Shown: piece after piece, positions 51,624-59,675 of the stretch
Numbering within the stretch: position 1 is the first letter of the stretch
Layout of the letters: the number at the start of each line of letters is the position of its first letter
From: JAHEJV01 sp964653555
GTDB taxonomy: Bacteria; Myxococcota_A; UBA9160; SMWR01
Length of the DNA stretch: 64,000 bases
NCBI GenBank assembly: GCA_964653555.1
Contig: CAZZFT010000005.1
Coordinates: forward strand, 1-64,000
Direction: 5' to 3'
Notes under the pieces: model-generated
Seen by the model: the letters and a program-made list of their open reading frames with translations, nothing else
The model's database searches: none
What the model was told of the DNA's origin: nothing
Translations under genes and position numbers: made by a program

Positions 51624-51728
51624 GAGCGCCTGGCCTCGCCACGGCCGCTCCGGAGCCGGTCGCATCCTTTGGATGGGGCCCCGGCTCGTCCTCGATCCGA
51701 CCGTCGCCCGGCGGGTCGTTCCGCCCCG

Positions 51729-52277
51729 TCAGCGGCCGCGCCAGCGGACGACCAGGTCGATGACCATCCCTGCCAGCACGTGGCGCCAGCCCTGGCGCTC
51801 ACGGACGATGGCGGGCTCCGTGCGCCGGTCGAGAGCATCGGCGAGCGGTCCGCGGTACCAGGGCAGCAGCGTGCCTGGCAGCGCCAGCGGGTCGAACCAC
51901 TCCACGGCGAGGGTCTCGCTGCTGGGCTGCATCGCGCCTCCCCGCACCCGACACAGGTAGATCCGCGCGCAGTGCGGCCGGAAGCCGCTCCGGTGGTAGT
52001 CGCCGACGTGGCGCTGGATCTCCACCTCGAGGCCGGTCTCCTCGCGGACCTCGCGGCGCAGGGCCTCCGCCCCCTCCTCGCCCGGGAGCGCTGCTCCTCC
52101 CGGAAGCTCCCACCCCCGGAGATCGCTGCGCAGGGCCAGGACCACTCCCTCGGGGCCCAGGATCGCCGCCTGATGCACCACGTGCTCGTCGCGCTCGAAG
52201 CGCGGCGACGCCAGGCCCCACCAGGCGATCCGCGCATAGCTCGGCGCCGCTCCCAGCAGTCGCAGCACCCGCTCCAT
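51729..52277 (-). CDS. NUDIX hydrolase
   Basis: 182 residues. The NUDIX box is complete: GAALPGE, then REVREETGLEVE, with the box around residues 62-85. Such enzymes hydrolyse nucleoside diphosphates linked to other groups; the substrate is not evident. C-terminal region (LPWYRGPLADAL, RERQGWRHVLAG) is not diagnostic. It follows hisG after 11 nt and is probably co-transcribed. Confidence 0.88.
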   Translation of the reverse strand: MERVLRLLGAAPSYARIAWWGLASPRFERDEHVVHQAAILGPEGVVLALRSDLRGWELPGGAALPGEEGAEALRREVREETGLEVEIQRHVGDYHRSGFRPHCARIYLCRVRGGAMQPSSETLAVEWFDPLALPGTLLPWYRGPLADALDRRTEPAIVRERQGWRHVLAGMVIDLVVRWRGR

Positions 52278-52288
52278 CCCCCGGGCCC

Positions 52289-53236
52289 CTACTCGATGAT
52301 CTTGTTCAGGGGGTACTCGACGATGCCGCGCGCGCCGGCCTCGCGCAGGCGCGGCAGGAGCTCCTTCACGAGCCGCTCCTCGATCACGGTGTTGACCGCC
52401 ACCCAGCGATCGTCCGCCAGGGTCGACACGGTCGGCGTGCCCAGGGCCGGCAGCACGTCGAGCACCGTCTCGAGGTGCGCGCGCGGCACGTTCATCATCA
52501 GGCCGACGCGGTCCGCAGCGCGGATCGCTCCGCGCAGCAGCAGCACGATCCGGTCGATCGTGGCGCGCATCCCGGCATCGGCGTAGGACTCGCGGTTGGC
52601 AATGAAGCGCGGAGTGCTCTCCAGCACGGTGTCGATCACGTGCAGGCTGTTGGCGCGCAGGCTCGAGCCGGTCTCGGTGACGTCTACGATGGCGTCCGCG
52701 AGCAGCGGGGGCTTCACCTCGGTGGCACCCCAGGAGAACTCGATCTTCGCGGACACCCCGTGCTGACGCAGGTAGCGCTTGGTCAGATTCACCACCTCGG
52801 TGGCGATCCGCTTGCCCGCGAGGTCCTTCGGCCGGCGGATCGGCGAGCCCTCCTTGACCGCGACCACCCAGCGAACCGGATTGTAGTTCGGCCAGGGCGC
52901 GCGCAGATCGGCGACCTCCTTCACGCGCGCGCGGTTCTCGAGCGTCCAGTCGATGCCGGTGATGCCCGCGTCGAGCACGCCCTGTTGGACGTAGCGCGCC
53001 ATCTCCTGAGCCCGGATCAGGACGCACTCGATCTCCGGGTCGTCGATGTCGGGGTAGTAGGAGCGCTCGCGGATGCGCAGATCGAAGCCGGCGAGGGTGA
53101 AGAGCTTCTCGGTGGTGGCCTGGAGGCTGCCCTTCGGCAGGCCCAGGCGCAGCCGACGACCGGCCCCGGGCCCGGCGCTCCGTGACCGGCTTCGTGCGGG
53201 ACTCTTCGTGCGCGCGCTCTGTGCGGGAGCCATCAT
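52289..53236 (-). CDS. hisG: ATP phosphoribosyltransferase, long form
   Basis: 315 residues. First enzyme of histidine synthesis. Core features: LRLGLPKGSLQ, DAGITGIDWTLEN, IATEVVNLTKRYL, VDVTETGSSLRANSL. The C-terminal ~75 residues (LMMNVPRAHLETVLDVLPAL, VEYPLNKIIE) are the ACT-like regulatory domain of the long form, so HisZ is not needed. The first ~25 residues, Ser/Arg/Pro-rich, are not conserved and the true start may be later. No other his gene is near. Confidence 0.93.
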   Translation of the reverse strand: MMAPAQSARTKSPARSRSRSAGPGAGRRLRLGLPKGSLQATTEKLFTLAGFDLRIRERSYYPDIDDPEIECVLIRAQEMARYVQQGVLDAGITGIDWTLENRARVKEVADLRAPWPNYNPVRWVVAVKEGSPIRRPKDLAGKRIATEVVNLTKRYLRQHGVSAKIEFSWGATEVKPPLLADAIVDVTETGSSLRANSLHVIDTVLESTPRFIANRESYADAGMRATIDRIVLLLRGAIRAADRVGLMMNVPRAHLETVLDVLPALGTPTVSTLADDRWVAVNTVIEERLVKELLPRLREAGARGIVEYPLNKIIE

Positions 53237-53259
53237 CCGACCTCGCGGGGCGCGCGAGG

Positions 53260-55932
53260 CTACCGGGTGCCCAGGGCGGCTGCCAGACGCGTGCGCAGCG
53301 CAGCGAGCTCGTCCCAGCGCGGACCGCGCGCGAGCGGCGCATCGCCGCGATCGCCCTCGCCGCCGGGGGAGACGACCAGGATCCGGCGGCGGATCATCCC
53401 CTCGACGGCGTTCGCGAACGTGACCGGATTCTGCGCCTCGGGCAGCCCCACCTCCCCGATCAGCGCCAGTCGCTCGAACTGCTCGGCGATCCGTTTGTGG
53501 AGCGCCTTGCGCGGGATCGGCTCGACGAGCTCCGCGACCGCGAACACCGCCACGTAGTAGCTCTCGACGACGGCGCACATCTGCTCGGAGAGGAACTCCA
53601 GGTGCGGTACGCCCTCGGAGGTGGCCCGGAGCCCGCCGTCGACAGAAGCGATCCAGCCCCGCTGCTCGAAGTGGACCAGGAACGCTTCCAGATGGTCGGC
53701 GAGCTCGACGTCGCGAGCGATGAAGAACTCGCCGTAGAAGATCTCGAGCCACTCTCCGACCCGCGCCTTCACGCGCTCGCGCGCTCCGCCCGCCAGCAGC
53801 TCCCGGGCCAGGAAGCCGGGAGGCGCCAGGAAGTGCAGAATCGTGTTGCGGTAGATGTCGAGGGCACGGCGCCGCCCCGGCTCGAAGAACAGGATCTCGC
53901 CGCGCGAGTCCTCGGCGGCGCGAATCAGGTCCATCCGCAGAAGCGAGGAGATCGAGTCCGCGAAGTCCCCCTCGTCGCGCACCAGTGCCGGGGTCAGCTC
54001 GACGTCCATGAGACGCAGCACGTCGACGAGCTGCTGCATGCGCAGCGCGAGATCGCGACGGAACAGACCGCGGCGCTGCTCCCCGAGCAACGCGCACGCG
54101 GCGACGCTGGTCGCGTGGGGCACGATCGCCCGGTTCATCCGCTCGACGATCCCGTTCGCGAGCTCCTCGACGAAGTGGCGCCGCGCTGCGACCGACTCCT
54201 CGTCGTCGCCCTCGATCTGCTCGCGCCGGTCGCCGATGGCGACCGCGAGGGAGAGCGGCTCGCCGAAGTGGACGAACACGGAGCCGAAGCGGCGCTGCAG
54301 GAACCTCCCCGCCCGCACCAGTCCCAGCATGCTCTCCGCTTCCTTGGCGCCGCCCTCGAGCTCTCCGACCATCGCCCCCTCTTCCACCAGTCGCTCGTAG
54401 GTGAGGGCCACGGGCACGAAGAGCAGATCGCGACGCCCGCTGGCGAGGAAAGCCTCCACGTCCCAGGAGAGCACTCCGAGGCGCGGCGGCAGCGTCTTGC
54501 CCGTGCGCGAGCGCCCTCCCTCGATGAAGAACTCCTGGGTGAAGCCCTCCTTGATCAGGTAGCCGACGTAGGTGCGGAAGACGGCCTTGTAGAGCGGGTC
54601 GTCGAAGCTCCTGCGCAGGAAGAAGGCCCCGGCTCGACGCCACAGGAAGCCGAAGGGGCCGAAAGCCATGTTCTCACGGGCCGCGATGTGGGGCGGCAGC
54701 ATGTGCCGTCGGTAGAAGAGCACCGAGATGATCAGGAAGTCGAAGTAGGAGCGGTGGGTCGGGACCAGCACGACCGGATCGCGGCGCGCGACCTCGGTCA
54801 CGCGTTCGAGGCCCGAATCCTCCACCTGGACGAACAGGCGCCGGATCACCGCGCCGACCGCCAGGTCGAGGACCGCCAGGAAGGTCGAGCTCATGTTCGC
54901 GGCGATCTCGCGGAACATCTTCTCGGCCCGGACCCGCGCGCTCTCGCCCGAGACCTTGTGCTGGGACGCGTAGCGAGCCACCGCCTCGGCGACCTCGGGC
55001 GATCGCACCACGATCTCCTGCACCCGGTGATAGGGCTGGAGCACCGGTCCCTCGACGACGCGCTCGGAGCGGTAGAGGAAGGTCAGGATCGAGCGGCGAA
55101 TCACGCGCGCCAGCGCCGAGGGCGTCGACTCGCTCCGGCGGGCCACGAAGCCCTGCACGTCGATCGGCTCTCCCACCTTCACGTGCAGGCCTCGGTAGGT
55201 GGTCAGGAAGGAGAACACCTTGGCGAAGTCGTTGGGTCGCGTGAGGGCGCCGTAAGAGAGGTTGAGGAACCGGCGGCGCGCCCTCGGCCCCTTGCGCCAG
55301 AAGAGCGCCAGCGGAACCACGTGCACCGGACGGCCCGAGCTCTGGGCCGCGGCCACCACCTCCGTCAACAGGTCCCGCTCCTGACGGCTCTGCTCGATGC
55401 GTCCCTGCAGCCCGCGCAGCTGCGAGCGCAGGCTCGCCGTGCGCAGGAACAGGAAGAAGGAGCCGCCCTCGCGGGTGAGCTCGCGGCAATACTCGCGAGC
55501 GCGCACCACCTCGACGTCCTGCGGCACGCCGCGCGGCCGTCGCCACACCGTGCGCAGGGCGTCGCCCAGCGGGCGGTAGTACCAGAAGCGGATGCCGTTG
55601 GCGAAACCCGACAGGCGCAGCCCCTCGCGGCGGAAGAGCGTGTTGAAGAGGAAGTAGTCGAGGCGGCTCGCATAGCGCATCACGTAGACGACGGCGCCCT
55701 GGTCCTCGAGGGCTCGCAGCCGGGCGACCGTCGCGTCGTCGAGGTCGAAGTGCCCGAAGAACCGCCGCGCGAAGGTGCGGAAGAACAGATTGAAGCGCGG
55801 CGTCATCGCCGTCAGCGGGTCGCTGCGGCGCAGTCCCTCCCCGGGGTCGGGCTTCGGCGCAGCGGCCGCGGTCGCCTGCCGCTGGGTCAGAGAGGACTCG
55901 GCAGGCGCCGAACCAGTCGACTTCTCCGGCAT
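53260..55932 (-). CDS. plsB: glycerol-3-phosphate acyltransferase
   Basis: 890-residue PlsB-type membrane enzyme, first step of phospholipid synthesis. Acyltransferase motifs in the middle of the protein: THRSYFDFL (HX4D catalytic), FFIEGGRSRTGK (substrate binding) and FVPVALTYERL. Long N- and C-terminal helical extensions are as in the family, whose members run 800-900 residues. The N-terminal ~40 residues are low in conservation. It lies between hisG and an SDR gene on the same strand with 23-nt gaps. Confidence 0.92.
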   Translation of the reverse strand: MPEKSTGSAPAESSLTQRQATAAAAPKPDPGEGLRRSDPLTAMTPRFNLFFRTFARRFFGHFDLDDATVARLRALEDQGAVVYVMRYASRLDYFLFNTLFRREGLRLSGFANGIRFWYYRPLGDALRTVWRRPRGVPQDVEVVRAREYCRELTREGGSFFLFLRTASLRSQLRGLQGRIEQSRQERDLLTEVVAAAQSSGRPVHVVPLALFWRKGPRARRRFLNLSYGALTRPNDFAKVFSFLTTYRGLHVKVGEPIDVQGFVARRSESTPSALARVIRRSILTFLYRSERVVEGPVLQPYHRVQEIVVRSPEVAEAVARYASQHKVSGESARVRAEKMFREIAANMSSTFLAVLDLAVGAVIRRLFVQVEDSGLERVTEVARRDPVVLVPTHRSYFDFLIISVLFYRRHMLPPHIAARENMAFGPFGFLWRRAGAFFLRRSFDDPLYKAVFRTYVGYLIKEGFTQEFFIEGGRSRTGKTLPPRLGVLSWDVEAFLASGRRDLLFVPVALTYERLVEEGAMVGELEGGAKEAESMLGLVRAGRFLQRRFGSVFVHFGEPLSLAVAIGDRREQIEGDDEESVAARRHFVEELANGIVERMNRAIVPHATSVAACALLGEQRRGLFRRDLALRMQQLVDVLRLMDVELTPALVRDEGDFADSISSLLRMDLIRAAEDSRGEILFFEPGRRRALDIYRNTILHFLAPPGFLARELLAGGARERVKARVGEWLEIFYGEFFIARDVELADHLEAFLVHFEQRGWIASVDGGLRATSEGVPHLEFLSEQMCAVVESYYVAVFAVAELVEPIPRKALHKRIAEQFERLALIGEVGLPEAQNPVTFANAVEGMIRRRILVVSPGGEGDRGDAPLARGPRWDELAALRTRLAAALGTR

Positions 55933-55955
55933 GGCCGGAAGGTAACGCCGTGGCC

Positions 55956-56822
55956 CTACTCCGGCAGCAGGATCTCCCCGGGCTTCATCGCGTCCGCGAT
56001 CTCGTCGGGCGTCCACAAGCCACCCTCGGCCTGCTTGGTGCGGCCGGTATGCGTGATCACCCGCATCTCGGCGATGCGACCGGCGCCGACGTAGAAGGTC
56101 TTCCCCGTCAGATCCTTGGCGTCGTCGCTGGCGAGGTAGACGATCAGCGGCGAGACGAGACCCGGTCTCATCTTCGCGCGAAGCGCGTCGTCGTCCTTGA
56201 AGCCCGGCAGGTCCTCCGTGAGCCGCGTCAGGGCGACCGGGGCCAGGATGTGTACGCGGATGCCGTACTTCACGCCCTCGATCGCGAGACAGCGCGAGAA
56301 ACCGGCGATGCCCGCCTTCGCCGCGCCGTAGTTGCACTGACCGAAGTTGCCGTTCAGGCCCGAAGTGGAGGACGTGTTGATGATCACGCCGCCCCGTCCC
56401 GAGTCCTTCATGTGGTTGTAGACGGCGTGAGTGACGCAGTAGGTCCCCTTGAGGTGAACCTTCACCACGATGTCCCACATTTCCTCGGTGGTGTTCGCGA
56501 AGGACTTATCGCGCAGGATTCCCGCGTTGTTCACCAGGAGGTCGACGCGCTCGAAGGCGCCGAGGGCTCCCTTCAGGATGTTCCGTCCACCCGCCACCGT
56601 GGAGACGTCGTCGTAGTTGGCGGCGGCCTCGCCGCCCGCGGCGCGGATCTCCTCGACGACCTGGTCGGCCATCGAGTGCCCCTTGCCGGTGCCGTCGCGC
56701 GAGCCACCGAGGTCGTTGACCAGCACCGACGCTCCCGCTCGCGCCAGCGCCAGCGCATGCTCACGACCGATGCCGCCACCGGCGCCGGTCACGATCGCCA
56801 CCTTGCCGTCGAGCCAACCCAT
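55956..56822 (-). CDS. SDR family oxidoreductase
   Basis: 288 residues. NAD(P)-binding TGAGGGIGREHALALARAG, structural NNAGILRD, catalytic Ser in NTSSTSG and YGAAKAG (Tyr-x3-Lys). The NDLGGSRDGTGKG and NNAGILRDKSF wording is typical of the 3-hydroxyacyl-CoA dehydrogenase part of peroxisomal multifunctional enzyme type 2 and its bacterial relatives, so a role in fatty-acid or steroid side-chain oxidation is likely. No hotdog hydratase is fused or adjacent. Confidence 0.88.
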   Translation of the reverse strand: MGWLDGKVAIVTGAGGGIGREHALALARAGASVLVNDLGGSRDGTGKGHSMADQVVEEIRAAGGEAAANYDDVSTVAGGRNILKGALGAFERVDLLVNNAGILRDKSFANTTEEMWDIVVKVHLKGTYCVTHAVYNHMKDSGRGGVIINTSSTSGLNGNFGQCNYGAAKAGIAGFSRCLAIEGVKYGIRVHILAPVALTRLTEDLPGFKDDDALRAKMRPGLVSPLIVYLASDDAKDLTGKTFYVGAGRIAEMRVITHTGRTKQAEGGLWTPDEIADAMKPGEILLPE

Positions 56823-56892
56823 GTCCAGCGCCTCCTTCGCGCTTCGCGCGGACGCGCGCGCGTTGCCGCCGCACACTACCGGATGTGGATCG

Positions 56893-57756
56893 CTAGGTGA
56901 AGAGGATCGTGCGCAGGCGGCCGAAGGGCTTGAAGCCCAGGCCCTCGTAGAGGCGATGTGCGCCCTCGTTGCCGTCGACGACGGCGAGCTGCACGTGGTC
57001 GGCGCCCGCGGCGAAGGACTCGCGGCACAGCGCCGAGGTCCCGGCCGCGGCGAGCCCCTGCCGACGCGCCTGGGGCCAGGTGTAGACGCCCTGGAGCAGC
57101 CAGCCCTCGGGCCGCTGCACGTCGGCGTAGCCCACGAAACGCACCTGCCCTCCGCTCTCCACCAGGCGCGCCCGCGGCAGGCGCCCTCGCACCCAGCGAC
57201 GGAAGCCGCGCGCGTCGCCCGCGAAGGGGTCGGGTCGGTGCTCCTCGCGCAGGCTCTCCCGCGCCGCATACACCAGCGGCTCGAGGTCTTCCTCGTCGGC
57301 GACCCGGGTGACGCGTGCGGAGCCGACGCCCGCGAGACTCGCCGCGTCGGACCGCAGCTCGTAGCTGGTCTCGAAGCGATCCACCCAGACGCGGTGGCGC
57401 CGCCGGGAGACGTGGGACCACAGACGCTCGACCGCGGGCGGGTCGCCCTTCACCAGACCGACCTCGAGCGCGGCGATCAGGGGCAGGAGCGTCTCGAGGG
57501 CCTCGGAGGAGATGTGCGCGTCGAAGACGATCGTCGGCCGCAGCGAGGCGACTCCGATCAGCTCACCGTTGGCGAACGCCCCGACGAGCTCGGTGGCCAT
57601 CTCCCCGGGCAGCGGCGGCTCTCCGAGCCGCGCCGCCAGGTCGAGCAGCAGCAGGTTCGCCCGCCCGTCCGCCGCGAGCCGCGCCATCACGTCGGGCAGC
57701 GACTCGCGCCCGATCCGTCTGGCCTTCGGCCTCCTTGCCGACAACGCGGCGCTCAT
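56893..57756 (-). CDS. GNAT family N-acetyltransferase
   Basis: 287 residues in two parts. The N-terminal half is a divergent GNAT-like fold; the C-terminal half has the acetyl-CoA-binding region (YTWPQARRQGLAAAGTSALCRE) and the strand-helix ending VDGNEGAHRLYEGLGFKPFGRLR. The substrate cannot be inferred. Upstream is a biotinyl carrier gene (37-nt gap). Confidence 0.85.
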   Translation of the reverse strand: MSAALSARRPKARRIGRESLPDVMARLAADGRANLLLLDLAARLGEPPLPGEMATELVGAFANGELIGVASLRPTIVFDAHISSEALETLLPLIAALEVGLVKGDPPAVERLWSHVSRRRHRVWVDRFETSYELRSDAASLAGVGSARVTRVADEEDLEPLVYAARESLREEHRPDPFAGDARGFRRWVRGRLPRARLVESGGQVRFVGYADVQRPEGWLLQGVYTWPQARRQGLAAAGTSALCRESFAAGADHVQLAVVDGNEGAHRLYEGLGFKPFGRLRTILFT

Positions 57757-57793
57757 GGTGACCTGCTCTCGACCTCGCCTGGCAGCCCGGTGC

Positions 57794-58009
57794 TCAATCG
57801 AGCACGACGAGGACGGCGCCCTCCTCGATGCTCTCGCCTTCGGCGACTCGGATCTCGCTGACCCGCCCCGCGCAGGGCGCTTCGACGGGGATCTCCATCT
57901 TCATCGACTCGAGGATCAGGAGCACCTCCTCCTCGGCCACCTCCGTGCCCACCTGCGTCTCGATCTTCCACACGTTGCCCGCGATTTCGGCGGCGACCTC
58001 GGTCGGCAT
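57794..58009 (-). CDS. biotinyl/lipoyl carrier domain protein
   Basis: 71 residues, a stand-alone biotin-attachment domain. The biotinylated lysine lies in ESMKMEIPVEAP, and the hairpin partner VAEGESIEEGAVLVVL is intact. Stand-alone carriers of this size serve acyl-CoA carboxylases or decarboxylases; none is encoded in the window. Its 5' end diverges from ffh across a 67-nt gap. Confidence 0.9.
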   Translation of the reverse strand: MPTEVAAEIAGNVWKIETQVGTEVAEEEVLLILESMKMEIPVEAPCAGRVSEIRVAEGESIEEGAVLVVLD

Positions 58010-58062
58010 CCCCCCTCCTCTCGAACCGTGAGCGCTGGCGGCCCAGCATAGCTCCGCCGCGC

Positions 58063-58068
58063 TACAGT
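58063..58068 (+). promoter_or_regulatory. -10-like box of ffh
   Basis: TACAGT ends 8 nt before the ffh ATG at 58077; there is no clear -35 box and no Shine-Dalgarno site. Consistent with a leaderless or 1-3-nt-leader mRNA. Confidence 0.35.
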
Positions 58069-58076
58069 CCGCCCCC

Positions 58077-59570
58077 ATGCTCGAGACGCTGACCCGGGGC
58101 TTCGGAGCCGCGCGAGAGCGCCTTTCGGGCGTGCGCGAGCTCGGGGAGGAGAACATCGGCGAGGCGCTCCGCGACGTGCGGATGTCGCTGCTCGAAGCCG
58201 ACGTCGACCTCGCCGTCGTTCGCGACTTCCTCGAGCGGGTCAAGCAGCGCGCCCTCGGCCAGAAGGTCGAGACGCGCGTGCGCAACGCCGCCGGGCGCTC
58301 GATCCGGGTGACTCCCGGCCAGCACTTCGTGCGGGCCTGCGAGCAGGAGCTCGTGGACCTGATGGGGCCGGTCGACCCCTCCCTGGCGCGGAACCGGGGC
58401 GTCACTTCGATCATGCTGGTCGGGCTCCAGGGTGTCGGGAAGACGACGGTGGCCGGCAAGATCGCCCGCCACCTCCAGAAGCAGGGGCGCCGTCCGCTGC
58501 TCGTCGCCGCGGACGTCTACCGACCGGCGGCGGTACAGCAGCTCCAGACGCTCGGCGCGCAGATCGACGTGCCGGTGCACAGCGGCGCGCCCGGCGAGCC
58601 GCCGGCGGCGATCTGCAAGGCCGGGCAGGCCCGCGCCCGCTCCGAGGGCTTCGACGCGATCGTCTACGACACGGCCGGCCGCCTGGCGATCGACGACCAG
58701 CTGATGCGCGAGCTCGAGGAGATCCGCGCGTCCACCGAGCCCGCCAACACGCTGCTGGTGTGCGACGCACTGATGGGCCGGGACGCCGTGAACGTCGCCA
58801 AGGCCTTCGCCGAGCGTCTGCCCCTCGACGGGCTGGTGATGACCAAGCTCGACGGCGACGCGCGCGGCGGCGCCGCGCTCGCCGTCAAGGCGGTGACCGG
58901 CGTCCCGATCAAGCTGCTCGGCACCGGCGAGACGCTCGACCGCCTCGAGGAGTTCCGGCCCGAGGGGATGGCCTCGCGCATCCTGGGCATGGGCGACATC
59001 GTCGGCCTGGTCAAGGACTTCGAGGAGGTCGTCGACGAGAAGGAGGCCGAGGCCGACGCCGCGCGGCTGCTGAAGGGCCAGTTCGGCCTCGACGACCTGC
59101 TGAAGCAGCTCAAGATGATCCAGAAGCTGGGGCCGCTTCGGGAGGTCGTGTCGAAGCTGCCGATGTTCGGGCAGCTGGCCGACCAGATGGAAGAGTCGCA
59201 GCTGGTCCGCGTCGAGTCGCTGATCCGCTCGATGACCCCGAGCGAGAGGAAGCAGCCGGAGCTGATCGACCGCAGTCGGGCGCGGCGGATCGCCCGGGGC
59301 AGCGGGCGCCGCAGCTCCGAGGTGCGCGAGCTGGTCAAGCGCTTCGAACAGATGCGGGGGATGATGTCGGCGCTCGGGTCCGGCGGCGGGGGTCTCCTGT
59401 CGCGGATTCCGGGCATGGGCCAGCTGGCGGGTGCCGGGGGCTTGTCGCCTGCGACCCTGCTCGAAGGGGGCGGGGGACCGGGACGGCGCGCGCTGGAGAA
59501 GCGCCGCTCGCAGCAGCGGGGCAAGCGCAAGCAGGCGCGAAAGTCGCGCAAGAAGAACCGCCGCCGTTGA
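58077..59570 (+). CDS. ffh: signal recognition particle protein Ffh
   Basis: 497 residues. N domain, then the G domain with GLQGVGKTT, DVYRPAAVQQL, DTAGRL, TKLDGDARGG and the GMGD motif, and the methionine-containing M domain (MRGMMSAL, IPGMGQLAG) that binds SRP RNA and signal sequences. The C-terminus is a long basic tail (RRSQQRGKRKQARKSRKK) beyond the usual end. It is not followed by rpsP-rimM-trmD as in many bacteria. The SRP RNA is not in the window. Confidence 0.95.
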   Translation: MLETLTRGFGAARERLSGVRELGEENIGEALRDVRMSLLEADVDLAVVRDFLERVKQRALGQKVETRVRNAAGRSIRVTPGQHFVRACEQELVDLMGPVDPSLARNRGVTSIMLVGLQGVGKTTVAGKIARHLQKQGRRPLLVAADVYRPAAVQQLQTLGAQIDVPVHSGAPGEPPAAICKAGQARARSEGFDAIVYDTAGRLAIDDQLMRELEEIRASTEPANTLLVCDALMGRDAVNVAKAFAERLPLDGLVMTKLDGDARGGAALAVKAVTGVPIKLLGTGETLDRLEEFRPEGMASRILGMGDIVGLVKDFEEVVDEKEAEADAARLLKGQFGLDDLLKQLKMIQKLGPLREVVSKLPMFGQLADQMEESQLVRVESLIRSMTPSERKQPELIDRSRARRIARGSGRRSSEVRELVKRFEQMRGMMSALGSGGGGLLSRIPGMGQLAGAGGLSPATLLEGGGGPGRRALEKRRSQQRGKRKQARKSRKKNRRR

Positions 59571-59675
59571 CCCCGCGGGGCGCAGATAGGACGTCCTCGG
59601 GTGATCGCGCACACGCGAAGCTCCCCTCGAAGCCGCACAGGTTTCGAGGTCCATTGGCCGATTGAATTCGCGTCC

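Noticed and set aside
53182..56094. A 970-codon open frame on the plus strand opposite plsB
   Set aside because: Its product is Arg/His/Ala-rich without any domain, and plsB on the other strand has all family motifs. Long antisense frames are expected at this GC content.
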